A DNA stretch of 64,000 bases from Chrysomallon squamiferum. Taxonomy: Eukaryota; Mollusca; Gastropoda; Neomphalida; Peltospiridae. The notes under the pieces are model-generated. The model was not told where the DNA came from and did not search any database. It saw only the letters and a program-made list of their open reading frames with translations. The stretch is taken from assembly GCA_012295275.1 (NCBI GenBank), contig CM022665.1, positions 32,500,022-32,564,021 on the forward strand, given 5' to 3'. Positions 46,013 to 59,200 of the stretch are shown in pieces (within the stretch, counting starts at the first letter, position 1; each line of letters starts with the position of its first letter). A program made the position numbers and the translations under genes.

Positions 46013-46940
46013 GATGTAAATTTTTCCAGTGACCTTTTGCAATACATACTGCAGACGTTAAAATACCAGTTGTGATTAACTGTCTTGCTAAAGTGAAGTT
46101 TTGAGTACTATACTATAGTGCTATACTGTTAAATTCTCGGTAACAGTCTTTAGTAATAAAAAATATATATCGATAATTAATACAACAAGTGGATGATGAT
46201 GCATGTAAGTTCTTTTTTGTTCTTTATTTCATTTAGCTCATAAATATTTTAAAATCTCTAACAGACTGAACAAACTTTAATTTTACAATAAATTTACTAA
46301 GTAAGAAAAGATGAGATGAAAATAAGGCAGTTAACATTACAATATCCTAAAAGAAATATAAAATTATTCTTTTCACTGAAAGTACATTCAGATTCTTTCT
46401 CTTGGGCATTCTGCTCTACCCCTGGATGAACCTTTGCACGAACATTTTATTGTTGTTGTTATTATTGTAGTATTTTGTTTTATTATTTGTTATGTATTAA
46501 TATTTTAAAAGAAAAACCAGATATGCAATTTATGGAATCATTATTTTTCATCATAAGTTCTCAGTTTATATTACTTCCTATTTCAAATCCACTCCACCCC
46601 AGCAAAAACAGTTCTATCCTTTCTAAGAGTAATGGTGTTCATTACAAAGGGAAATTTAATTTCTGTCAGAGTGCTTATTGAAAATTTCAGCCACGTAACG
46701 GACTCAGATTAAATTTAGTTCTTATACATTCTACTTAGGTTCTTTCTTCGTCTTCACTTTTAACTTTTTCGCAATCTTGATTCCATTTCGATGTTACTTG
46801 TTTTATCTCTTGTGTTCTAATACGTTCAAAACGCCTTTAGTGGACACCATTTTTTTAAAATAGTTAAAACAAAACAATAAGAAGAAATGAAACTACAAAG
46901 ATGATTATTATGACGAAAATAAAAATACTAATAGTAATAG

Positions 46941-47075
46941 ATGAAGATGATGGTGGTGGTGGTGGTGGTGATGATGATGATGATGATGATGATGATGTTG
47001 ATGATGATGATAATAAAGACGTTAATTACAATAGTAATAATAACATAAACAACAACAACAACAACTGCTATCTTC

Positions 47076-47157
<82 letters not shown>
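46941..47157 (+). repeat. Compound microsatellite (GGT)(GAT)(AAC)(CT)n
   Basis: GGT units to about 46969, GAT units to about 47012, scattered AAT/AAC units, then 78 bp of pure CT (47080-47157). Confidence 0.95.
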
Positions 47158-47160
<3 letters not shown>

Positions 47161-47614
47161 TCATTCTTTTACACAACATGACCTTGTTGATTTAGCCACC
47201 GTGTCAACAGATGTAATGCTATGAATGGTTTGTCGTCGTTACAGATGCTGATTAACGCTGCAATGTCTAGGCGAGACCAAACATTGCAGTGAGTTCCGCC
47301 TTCCTCGCAAAAATGTGTACTACGCCTTGGAGTGTAATCGTTGTTACAAACCTTGCAGTCTTTATCACCAACAACTGTACGCGTCTTGCGAACAAATAAA
47401 AAATCGTTAATTTACTATATGGAATAACTTTTTTTTTTCTTTTTTTCTCGGAATACTCTAATTGAAGACCAAAACTAAGAAAAGTAAATTATATGAACAT
47501 TTGTTTCATAATGTATTTAAAATATGGGATTCGGAGGAAAATACCGAAAGATAAAAAGATAAAAAGAGAGCAAGCATATACACAGAAATCGTTTTGTTCA
47601 TAGTCGGTGTGGAG

Positions 47615-47714
<100 letters not shown>

Positions 47715-48789
47715 GTGTGTATGTGTGTGTGTGTTAGCGTGTGTGTGTGTGTGTTCCCATGCTTTATTACATTAATTTAAATCATTTATTAGATTAAACT
47801 ACCAATTATTCTTTATTTCTGTTTAGATCACGCTTTACCGTAAAAAAACCCAATATCTATATATATATATATATATATAATAAATCAAACAACAATTAAA
47901 CTTTCACAAGTTACTTGTTGTAATCGTTGTCTAAATGTCTGGAACTAAAACAAGAGGTCCAAAGATATAAAACAATGGATTAGTTCACTCTGCTGTGTTT
48001 TTTTATTCTTCTCGAACAAAAGCAAATATGCATGCATATCTACTTCAACTGCACACTTCTCTTCAGACAGTTTCAAACCTCTGTAACAATATTGAAGGAT
48101 ACGTCATTTCAAACAGCCAAATACTTTGTTTATGCAAGCTTTGCTGGCCTTGTTTGCAAACATGCCCATGTCGGCGTATGCTACCATGATCTGATTGTTT
48201 AGATGACATTCTTGGCCATCCTCGGTCGGAGATGAAGAGGGAAGTATTTTGGTATCCCAGCATACCTTGCGCATAGACACGTGCAGAATGCTAAGTTGTG
48301 TCGAAGTCTGTGATCTCAAACGTAAACGGTGGTGTCCAAAATACACATTTGTGTGTTTGTTTCCATATCACGACAAATGCACGGATCACAGAGGATTAAA
48401 AGAAATGCAAAAACATTTTGGTAGAAAAGGGTGATTAATCCTATCTTTGTTTTTCGTTTTTGCCGTATCTTTTCTTTTCCTTTTTTTCTTTTTTTTTTTC
48501 TTCTTTTTTTTCTTAGTGTTTTATGGGTTTGTTTTGCTCGTTTATTTTTGTTTTTCTTTCTGTTGCAGAAAGACAGAGGTATACAGATTTCAAATAATAT
48601 TTTGTTAAAACATCTAAATGCTTACACAACATAATATAGCTGTTTCGTAATCAAGTGAAGCCGATTCTGCTTGTATAAATTAGTTTCTATATTCAAAACA
48701 GCGAACTGTTTTATATTAGCTATGAAATCATAAAGAATCTGTACAAATTATTAAATTATTTGTGAATTTAATTTTCGGATGCACGCGCT

Positions 48790-48975
48790 ACGGTCTCTTT
48801 CCCATTCTTACCAATGCCCACAAGTTATTTATCACGTTGTGGGTGTTCTAACAGAACTGCTTAAAAGGTCCACTGTTGCTAATCGATAAGAGAATCCAGT
48901 ATGAGATGCATGTTTCCTCTCCAGTGTCTTTCTTATGCAAAAACTATATTAATAAATAAACGTGTCGATGTGCAG
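48790..48975 (+). mobile_element. Diverged mollusc-type SINE fragment (plus strand)
   Basis: AAGGTCCACTGTTGCTAATC followed by GATAAGAGAATCCAGTATGA lines up with the central block of the SINE at 62410-62755, whose same-sense strand reads GGATCCCTTGCTAGTAATCG and then ATAAGAGCTGCCTAT. The downstream AATAAACGTGTCGATG parallels the tail of that family (AATAAAATGTGTTGAG-like). The tRNA head is missing, so it is 5' truncated and old. Confidence 0.6.
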
Positions 48976-51330
48976 CTAAACAAATATTTATTCATAGACA
49001 TCAGAGGCTCGAAATAATATCTTCTCAAAACGACACTCGTTTTGATCAGATACAATTTGGAAATTCATTTAATTTTCATGTAATGTTTTTAAATCTAAAA
49101 ATCTGATTTTACTGATTCAGACCATACTAACAAATTCCTACCATTATATACTAATGTATTTTATTTAATCGTGTAATTTCAATTTAACATTTGTTTAAGT
49201 TTTTGGCAGTGTATTGTGCTTTAGAGTCATGGCAGGCATGTATTTCGTTGCTCAAAGGTATTTTGTTAAATAATTATTATCGTTTGGTCTGGAAAAACTT
49301 ATAATCTGGAAAGGACCGGAACCAAGAATTCCCAATATCTGTGTCTGTGTTCTTAGTTCGCTTTTACGATGTGTTAATGCGCTATTTCGTTTTGCCAGCC
49401 ACAACATTATTCCTTACAGTTATATTTTTGATCCACTGAATAGCTATGAAAATAAATATAATTAAGTTTTTGCATGCCGTTCAGATCTGATTAACCAGAA
49501 CATTCGTGTAAATGTATCAATGGCATTTTCAGCATTCAGAACGCAAGACCTGCTATGGTTTATACAAATATCGCTATTTCTTTTCTCCGGATTTAACATT
49601 TTTTTCATGGTTATGTTGTTTGGTGACTTTTGACAATCAACTGGCTTAACAAACTAAAGTTCTCTATAGAGTTACATTTGTTGATTTGTAAAGCAATGTC
49701 TAAATTCCATTCTTCAGGGTATATAATTTCATATTTTATGAATATTATATTAAATACACATATAACCAAAGTACATTACAAATGTGCATGATTACGTTTA
49801 ATGATAAATGAAACGATGTAGAGGAAATTAAAAACATACAGTCCTTACCACCAGGGGAAAAAAAACATTTACGCGCTTGCATCCTAAGTCAGTTGCGTAA
49901 TACAGTTCTGCATCAAGCCAGCGTTATGACTGCAGCGTTCATGATATAAATCTAAACAAAGTAAAAAGATATGTTATGAATCTAAACATCAAAAACAGAA
50001 GCACAGTTTACTTTCCGGCCAGTGCTGTGAATTGTCTTAATGCGATTTCTATATCAAATAACGTGCTGTGGGGTAAGCAAGAAACGGTTTTGATGGTAAA
50101 CACTGATTTTGATAAATTCTGTTTAAAACTGCGTCCCATTGTGGACAAGTGTCTTAACAGCCTGCTTTGTGTTCTGTCTGTGCTAGTGTAATAATAACAA
50201 ATACTAAAAACAGATTCAATCTCCAGTCTTTTGTCTTTTGTTTGTTCACGCCCATTCTTCATCCGGCCTTATCATCAAACATTTCCTGTTTTAACTAACG
50301 TTATGAATTACGTACATGGACGATGGAATAAAGTCCGCAAAATGCACGAAAGGTCGTGGGGTCATTACTGCTCACAGGAAAGGGAAGATATTACATAGAT
50401 TGTCTGTGACGAGGGAAATGATTCCAAGTGAAATTACTGCTGCTTTTTCTAGCTATTAATTTGGTGTAAAGCATGACTAGCTAGCCGTATAATCTGATAT
50501 GATTCACAAGTTAATGTAGATGGAGAAATCATAAACTTCTGATTAATTATTTTCCATATTTTATTACCGAAAAGGAGTATTAAAGTGGAAACCGTTTATT
50601 GCAGTCGTTGAGTTTGGAAGTAGTAATCATGTGCAGTTGATAGAAAGATTAAAAATAACAGACTGACATTAAACATCACTTTATTAAGTGTTACGAAATT
50701 CTGCAACAGTTAAATTCCTGTAAATAAAATAATTATATGTATTCGTCATCACAGTCAAATCATGATAAGCTACATTTATTACCTCAGAAAGCTGCAATGT
50801 TAGACGCTCGTGTTCTTTGTAATAAATGAATCATTTTTAGAAAATAACAATAATGATGAAAATGATGATGATGATGATGATAACGATAATGATAACTAAT
50901 TATATAATATAATAATCAGAACAACAGCAGCAACAAAAATAAGAACACGATGAACAAGCAAACGAAGCAGCAACAACCAGAAACCAAATTATGCCATCGA
51001 CATCAGTCTATTTTAAATTTTTCTTCAGTTAAAATGCAGTATAATTAAATAAAAGAAACAATCACATTCTCTGTGGAACTGAAACTTCAATCTAATTACG
51101 GTTTCTCTTAATTTAACATCCTATGCACTGACATCATTTCATCTTTTATTCTGTCATAATCTCATTCATTTTTGCCTTTATTCTGAAAGGAAAGTGATGA
51201 AAATCGAGTTAACAAACATTTTGAAGTCCTCAGAATTCACGTTTAAAGTGAAACGTATTGGTTTAAATTTCAGATGTATAGAGTAAAGCGATTTGTTTTT
51301 ATTTCACTTTATTATATGAGTTCATGGTTT
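48976..51330. other. Intergenic region without supported genes
   Basis: Low-repeat sequence of moderate composition. A short ORF pair at about 49976-50262 overlaps on opposite strands and has no recognisable domain. GAT and AAC-rich low-complexity sequence occurs at 50840-50980. Confidence 0.55.
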
Positions 51331-51410
51331 GGCTTTTTGCTCAGAGGTTAGAGCGCAGGACTAAGATCAGATAGGTAGAAGGACCAACCGTAATCAGTAG
51401 GATCTTTGAG
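51330..51410 (+). mobile_element. tRNA-like SINE head or tRNA pseudogene
   Basis: TTGCTCAGAGGTTAGAGCGC (51337-51356 region) has a perfect D-stem (GCTC/GAGC) and a near-consensus A box. The anticodon stem does not pair and the expected B box reads AAGGACCAACC, so it is not a functional tRNA gene. Confidence 0.45.
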
Positions 51411-51964
51411 CTATTGCAAACAGCGCTCTTGTTGTTGTTTATTAGAATCCATATATGAACATGCCTTTGCTAGTGTTCGACAGGAGAAGCTCATACGGTG
51501 GCATTAATGAGTTTCTTCTTTTATATTATCTTGATAGAAATAAATATATGTCTGATGCCTAATATAATCTTTCTTTAAAATACGTACTTACATACACTTT
51601 GTACATACAGCTTAAATACACACACATATGTGTGTGTGAGTGTGTGTGTGTGTGTGTGTGTGTCTAGCTATCTATATATACTTCTTCGCTGTTTTCTGAA
51701 ATGGATGTTCAAACTGACAATTCCGACAATTTTGGGGGATATTTATTTCTAAAACTGAAAAATCATCATTGTCAAGAAACTGTTCAAATAAAAGACCTCT
51801 TGTTGTTGTCTACCTACCACATCTACAAAATGTAATTCTGTATTTAAATTGTTGTCCGCATGTTAGCTTTTATCCATAACACGGGAAAACCCTCGTTCAT
51901 TTTTATTGAGCTGAAGCTCTCGACCATGGGAACATATACCAGAAATTCAATCATCGATATTTCA

Positions 51965-52040
51965 GCTTATATATATATATATAACAGTGGTAGTAGTAGT
52001 AGTAGTAGTAGTAGTAGTAAATATATATATATATATATTT
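51965..52040 (+). repeat. (GTA)n array flanked by two (TA)n arms
   Basis: (TA)n at about 51969-51982, nine GTA-type units at about 51989-52019, and (TA)n again at about 52021-52038. The two AT arms could pair. Confidence 0.85.
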
Positions 52041-52455
52041 ACGGCTTATCTGTTTTACTATATGTTATGATTTCACTAAGCAATAAAATGTGTTATTATA
52101 TTCGGTGGTCGTCCAATGAAAACATGCTCCGGTCCTAAGTGATCACAACAGATAAAATGACAATATTGTAACCAAAGAAGTCAAGTGGAAGACAGCAATT
52201 TCAACAAAATCGAAAAATGCAATAAAAGAAGATCGTAAAACGTATTTGGTTACAGTCTGATGCTACGACAGCTGAGAGGCCTTCTGTAGGTTGAATAATT
52301 TTATAATAATAATAATTATTATTATTATAATAAACAAACAACAACATTAACAGTAATAATAGCTCTTGTTATTGTTTTATTATTGTTGTAAAAGTATCTG
52401 GTTATGCTTCCGTTGCCGGAGGCCCTCTATAAGCAGAATATATTGTTTGATTACT

Positions 52456-52621
52456 AGCGTATTACTACTATTACAATTACCACAACAACTACTATTGTTA
52501 CTATTGTTATTACTACTACTAGTATAACTACTTTTAATACCATTATTGGTACCACCAGTAGTATTACTACTAAAAAAAATACCAGTACCAGCTCCACCAC
52601 TCTTATTACGATCGTTATTCT

Positions 52622-52663
<42 letters not shown>

Positions 52664-52795
52664 CACTGTTACTACTACCACTAATTCTAGTGATACTGCT
52701 AATACCACCACTACAACTGCTAGCTACTACTACTATTACTACTATTGCTCCTACTGTTTCTCCTATTCCAGCATCACTCCATAACACCCACTACT
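52456..52795 (+). repeat. Degenerate trinucleotide field (ACT/ACC/ATT)
   Basis: About 340 bp of imperfect period-3 sequence, mostly TAC, TAT, CAC and ACC units, with a purer (ACT)n core at about 52622-52665. It opens reading frames on both strands (poly-Ser, poly-Val and poly-Leu) that are artefacts. Confidence 0.85.
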
Positions 52796-53402
52796 AGAAC
52801 TAAGACTTACAAGTTAACTACTGTCGTAAAGTCACAAACACTTACACAATAATTTATATTTAAATTTATTCCCGTTTGTTGAATAAAACCCGTCAATCTT
52901 TCAGTGAGAAATATACATTACATATGTATACTGTTACTACAATACAATAAGTGAAGGCCAGGTGCTCTCCTGTCGTCTTTTTCATTGTATCTGTTCCACG
53001 TGCACACCTGTGGAGCGGCATTTCTCAGGTAGTTGAGGATTATCTTCAATGGGCTTTATATGGGCACACTGGATTAATGTCGACGCAGAGACCATAATCT
53101 TATTATTTGCCGGCGATTTCGTATGAAAAAAATTCGCGGAGTACTTGCACTGTGTGTTAATGGTATTGATGTGTGTGAAATGTAAGATTGCGGACAACTG
53201 GAAGGGTCAATAATAAGAAGAGAAAATAGAAAATAAAGGTCCGAGGAAAGAAAAAAAATCGGTGAATGGATTAATTGATCAACAAGATATAATGATTATC
53301 ATTTCTTTATTTGTTTGTTCATTTTTCCATTTAGTCGTTCATATGTTAATTATTTCTACTGTTCACATTATTTAAAAAAGAATATGTGAGTGTGTGCGTA
53401 TG

Positions 53403-53406
<4 letters not shown>

Positions 53407-53478
<72 letters not shown>
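53407..53478 (+). repeat. (GA)n microsatellite, 72 bp
   Basis: Pure AG/GA array. Confidence 0.97.
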
Positions 53479-53480
<2 letters not shown>

Positions 53481-54694
53481 AGGAAAATATATTTCTTTTG
53501 AGAAATAAAACATTACTGTGCAGAACAACATCGCTTTTAAGTAAAATCGAAAATAAATAATCAGTAAAGAATAAATATCTTTAATGATTATTATTTGAGT
53601 TTTCTTACTCAAGCTAAGTTCTATGTAACTGTCGAAGAAAGAAAGATGCCAAACAAAGTTAAAAAGAAAAACAAAGTTGGGCTAGTACTGAAAAATGAAT
53701 TGCAGTGGCAACACCTATAAAGCACGGCCTTCTGCCCTTCAAACGAGAGTGCAAAGATTGCATTGAAATTAACAAGCACACAACGCTACCAAAAAGCATT
53801 GATCTTTTCTCATTCTTTCCAGATCGCAAGAAAACGACATCCCGAAGCGAGTATCGCAAAAAATGAAGCCGGGATTTATTTCCTATTTAGATAAACTGTT
53901 TGATATTCGCGCTCTAACGGCAGCGCCGCAACAACGGTGAATACAAATAGGCACGTAACTGACAATTTGTTTACAGTTACAAACACAGCTCGGGAGAGAG
54001 GCAGGGCCACTGAGTTCAAGTGTTCATGTCATTTCATGCCATGAGCAGATGTCAATATCAGCAACTGATGACAAAAATCATTACATAACGTTGTCTATCT
54101 CGTGTTTACTCTCCGTCCCATTTTTGTTGCAGCACCGCCGATTTTTAACGATGTTTAGTGTGTGTTTGAGAATATTGACAGATGTAATCGATACTCGTAG
54201 GGTTAAATGCTGCTCTTCTATCATTTTCGTACGGTTGTTGTTGTTGTAGTAGTACTTCTGGAGTACAGCAATAACGTCGTCACTATCCCATGGTTCATTT
54301 GTTAGTTTTGGGGTATCATATAATTATGTGTTTCATTAACTCAATTCTATAATCATTATGGTAAGCTTTAGGTGGAAAGAAAAATGTATATAGAGAACCT
54401 GGTGGAGAGAAGGATAAACATAGAAACAGATAAACTGATACAGACACAAATATGGACAGAGAGAAGGATGCATGCATGGATCAACTGATGGAGGGATGAA
54501 ACATACAGAAGCGGTTCTCGCGGTTGCTCCAAAATACTTCGAGAAACTATTTTCATAAAAACATTATCTTTGTTTTACAATAAACAATGGTAGTCATAAT
54601 CCAAGTAAAAACAGTTGGTGTCCGGTACATAACACACTCTTTTGTTTAAGCAGAAATTTTGTTGGGTACAGCTGTACAAACATATCAGTAAATG

Positions 54695-54720
54695 AAAAAA
54701 AAAAAAAAAAAAAAAAAAAA

Positions 54721-54756
<36 letters not shown>

Positions 54757-54757
54757 T
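54695..54757 (+). repeat. Poly(A) followed by (AAT)n
   Basis: About 28 A residues grading into AAT units; this shape is common after decayed retroposon tails, but no element body was recognised on its left. Confidence 0.9.
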
Positions 54758-56039
54758 AAAAAAAACACACCCAAAAACAACATTATTATTATTATTATAA
54801 ACGCCGTACCGTTAGAACAGTTCCAAATTTTGAAGCGCTAATTCATCTAACTTGTAATTGTCATCATCATCATCATTATGATAGTCATTATCATCATCAT
54901 CATCTTTTCCTCCAACTTCTTTTATTATTCAGTAGACATATTACAAGCAATAATTTCAGAATTTTATATTTCATTTTTAATCTGCAGTGAAAATCAAACT
55001 TTCAAATTACATGCCTTAAAAGTACGAACCAGACACAGTGTCAGCGAAGAACAAATTAGACTCAGAATTTGAGATCGTGGAAATTTCAGTAACACGGTCG
55101 TTAATTCCATATAATGACCATAAGGAAAGGATGAACATATTTTTCGGTCTATATTAGTTTAAAAACAATAATGGTTATTTTCATAATAAAATTGCTTTAG
55201 TTCGTATTTCGCTTCGGCTATTGTTCCCCGTACAAAAGGTGACATGTGTGTTTCCTGGGGGTATATTAAACTTATCCCCCTCTGTGCAAAGTGTCGTGTC
55301 AGAGTGACAGCCAGGATAAGCTTGTTACAAATACAACACAAATATTCACACATGGCTTACTAGCTGGAATCCCCCTTACACTGTACATTATGCTTGAAAA
55401 GCCGTTAAAGAAAAAACCTTCAGAAAACGACACCGACGAGTTTACTTTATGGATAAATTACTGCCATTATATTTTGGTAAATTATTATTTGTTACATGAC
55501 AGCGTCCTGTGAAACAGAAACTAGTTCTTCTTCACGAAGAGAGAGACAAAGATGTGAAATTGTTGGTTAGTAAGTGCTTGAACTTCACATGTTATTTCAT
55601 ACGTCGTTCTTATCATCATCATCAGCATCAGTATCATCATCATCATCATCATGGTCATTATCATCATTTGATCAGTAACATCATTATTTTTATTAATATC
55701 GTTTATCAAAATCACCAGCATCATCATCTTTTATTATTGTATCTTTAGGTAAAATATAAATCTGACGAAATAGTATTTTACAGATAAAAGTCTCTTATAT
55801 ATATAAAAATTAAATTTAGTTTTTGAATGAAAAATTAACAGATTCTTAATATGAAATTTTTCCATAAATAGGATCATGATCTGCCAAATATAGGTATTTC
55901 AAAATTGCTTAAATACAGTGCATATTCAAGTAAGTAAGTAAGTAAGAAATTAACATGGTAGTCGGATCAAGCTGTTGTTAAGCACGTCTGCGACAGTAAC
56001 ATAATCAAGTATGCTGTCTTGGGCTTACATAGAAAGAAG

Positions 56040-56240
56040 AGGGCATTCGATGTCTTACTTAATGGTAACAGAATGAGGTTAAGCTCCACAGTTCCGAAAG
56101 TCTGCATACCACATGTTACTACCTCTGATAACACTATGAAGCACGGACTCAAGCAGGAAATAACCGAACTGAATTAGTGATTTCGATACTGTCACCTCAG
56201 CCGACTACGCTACCAGGGAGTTACATCCCGCACAAGAAAA
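56040..56240 (-). mobile_element. SINE-like remnant with tRNA head (minus strand)
   Basis: Minus strand from about 56235: GCGGGATGTAACTCCCTGGT and then AGCGTAGTCGGCTGAGGT, close to a tRNA A-box head (GGGATGTAGCTCAGTGGTAG-like). Further on it reads GGTTATTTCCTGCTTGAGTC, CGTGCTTCATAGT and GTGGTATGC, the same order of blocks expected in the mollusc SINE body. It is strongly diverged and ends are approximate. Confidence 0.45.
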
Positions 56241-59200
56241 TATCTATCAAAGATGAGAATTATTCTAGGACAGACCCATGATTTTAAATTAGGTTTCAAA
56301 ACGAAATAAGCTTTCTTATAAAGAAAATTATCTGGATCAGCCATTCGTGTTAACATCAATTAAAGCTTTTCAAGGCGTCATCACTGCTGTATGCTATTCT
56401 GACAATCTGTGGCTAGCAATATTTAAAATGGAAAAGACACCAATTGAGTTTCAGTCGGAGAGTATAGTTGATATCTTCTTAAATGAATCCAGTTAAAATA
56501 TGCCCCTTCTTGCATTAGTTGCGCCAGTATACCAAATGTAAAATTATGAGATGTATTTGTACTAATAAAGAATTTTGTTTACCTATATATAAATAAAGGT
56601 CTTCAACTTACGGGTTACGTCTCTGAAACTGTAATGTGCTTCCGAATACGTGATAACTGAAAAAGCACACAACACGATCATATACTAGCAGCTTTTTTTT
56701 TTTGTTAAGAAAATCCGCCAGAGTATCAAGAGTCCCGTACTGCAAGCCATAATAACTGTGTTATTCTGTGATCATTTAATTCAACTCTCTTACGTTTTAA
56801 AAATCTACAGTTAAAGTGTAACTTTAATTCTGATACAGATTTAAATTCAGATCGTTCACATTAAATAGGCCAAACTCGACAAGGTTTACAATCAAGTAAG
56901 TGCATTAATGATGGAAGAAATATAAAGAAAAAATAACGAAGTCCTATGATTTCAGACATGATATCCTCATACATCTGTGAATGAATACTTACATACATAA
57001 TTAATATTCATAAGTGAAATTCAGTGACAGTAAAACTACAGTTAAACTTCATGCTATTGTCAGACACAGTACTCAAAACACAAACGTTTTTTTTTTTGTT
57101 TTTTTTTTTCTTCTTCTTTTAAAAAAAAATAAAAAAATAAAAATATTAATAAAATGTTTGTTCCGAATGTGTTTATATAGCACGATAAACCAAGACCGAG
57201 ATATTTTTAATACAATGAAATCTCAGCCAGCGAGAGCCGCGTCAATTTGATGTGTGAAGTCAACACCTTTCATTCAGTGTTCTGATATTACACCAGCACC
57301 CAACAAAGCCGGGCAACTCCTCTTCAGTTTCCTGACAGCCCCACTATATCAGATATTGGCTCGGCTTACCTGTAATTGCCTTAGCGCGCCCTGCTAGTCA
57401 GGTAACCCATATCGGGTGAGTGAAGCCAAGTTTTAGCCGAAATCTCCTCATCTACTTGCCAAATTTAACCACTTAGGTTGAAAATCAGCCATGTTTTACT
57501 GTAAAATAATAAGCATAAACAATAATAGTTGAAAAAGTGTTTTGATCTCATGTAAGAGAAAACAGTTCAACTGGACAAACATTAAAATACTCTGTGTACT
57601 TTATGTGCATTCACTGGTCTACACCTTTGCTTTTCTGTTTATTATTGTTGTTATTTATTTATTTATTTATTTATTTATTATTTTTATTTTATTATTATTA
57701 TTATTACTTTAAATAATTAATTTAAATAAACACGATATCTAATGATGGCAGCTATAAAATACACTTTTAAATACAGTATTAGTTTCATAAGAAAAAAAAC
57801 AACAAAATATGGTTAATAAGTGATTTCGATCAGTTATTAAACAGTTTAACTGCTATTCATTCCGTACAGAAAAATAACTTTAAAAAGAGTAACATATCTT
57901 CATATTCAAGTTTAACTGATATCTCACTAAAAGAAAGTACAAATTTCTTTTAGAGAATAATTTAAAATAAAACAAAAACAGGCCGTATGTGTCTGTGCGT
58001 GCATGCGTCCGTGCGTGCGTGTGTGTGTGTGTTAAACGTTTATAAAAACGACGAGAAAGGAATAGAATTGTTATCATTACCTAGTTGTTTTTTATGATTG
58101 TACCAAATCAGTAAAGCTTCTTACGACACTGTTCTGGACAAGAGCCTAAGTTATCAGTTCTGTATAGGTTTTATTAAATGTATTAAAAAATAAATTAAAC
58201 ACAGTAAGAAAAAAAAAGTAGCCAGCGCAAGGAATCTATCTCAACACAGGCTAGTTTTGATGTCCAAGGTTTAACCATAACTTGTAATTTACCTGACATA
58301 AAATAAGATAATCTGGGAAGAAGATTTTATACCAGCGAACTGTGTCAATGAATGTAAAAAAACGTGTTAATGTTTACAAAATTAAAAGGACTTACTGATT
58401 TTATACCACGTTTTCTTGACGGGTTCGGTCATATAAGCTATAAAGGTTGTCTGTGTTTCCTTTAGTTAGCACATTACAATAAATTATCTTGTCTACATTA
58501 ATGTACCACGTTCCAGTTATAATTTATGTGCAACAATAAACATAAATTTGAGGCTATATTGTCAAACAAACAAAACAAACGGATGGGTGCTGAAGAAACG
58601 TTAACTTTAGCAAGGCTAACATATCATGAGAAAAAGAAGAAAAATAAAAAAAATAAAAAATAAAATTCACACACACTCTACAAATGATTTATATATAAAT
58701 AAGTATTACAGTAAGTTATATATATATAAATTATAGAAACGTGCACTTCAGTTGATTGGTATTAATTAATCAACCTATTATTTATTTATATTCGTTCTTA
58801 TTATTATTTATTTTTCTGCTATGTCGATTCATTTCATTACCTGCGGCATTTATACATTTTTCGAATACAGTTTAACCCGAACAGTTCTGCGTAACATTCG
58901 ACTTAAATACACTATTTTCAAACACCGCGCGTTCAGCGTAAAATATTTGTTACACTTCATATGACTTTCTTTTATCGTGTTTTTTTTTTTTTTCATTTTT
59001 TTTTCACAATATTTAGTTTCGAATTCACAAGCTGAGAAGTTACGTTTATGAAAAAAAAAAAAATAATAATTTCTAAGGTTATTATTATTTACGGACATTC
59101 TCACTACAATAAACACCCTTTCTGGAAGAAATTAAAACAAGAAGAAGAAAACCATGGAAGCCATCTTGAATCTGTTATATGTTTCAGAGAAAACAAATAA

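Larger units (their letters stand above)
52796..56040. other. Intergenic region without supported genes
   Basis: Holds (GA)n at 53407-53478, poly(A) plus (AAT)n at 54695-54757 and (ATC)n at 55609-55655. A CpG-bearing patch lies at 53880-54010. No ORF shows a known family. Confidence 0.6.

Noticed and set aside
46901-47224. Asp-rich then Ser/Leu-rich ORF
   Set aside because: Encoded entirely by the compound GAT/AAC/CT microsatellite.
48063-48346. Overlapping minus-strand ORFs near 48.1-48.3 kb
   Set aside because: Two frames are open over the same DNA with no domain, and no transcript signals are visible.
51330-51410. Functional tRNA gene
   Set aside because: D-arm is good, but the anticodon stem and T-arm do not form and the B box is degraded.
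52380-52797. Poly-Ser, poly-Val and poly-Leu ORFs of 83-135 codons
   Set aside because: Period-3 low-complexity DNA is open in all frames on both strands; not genes.
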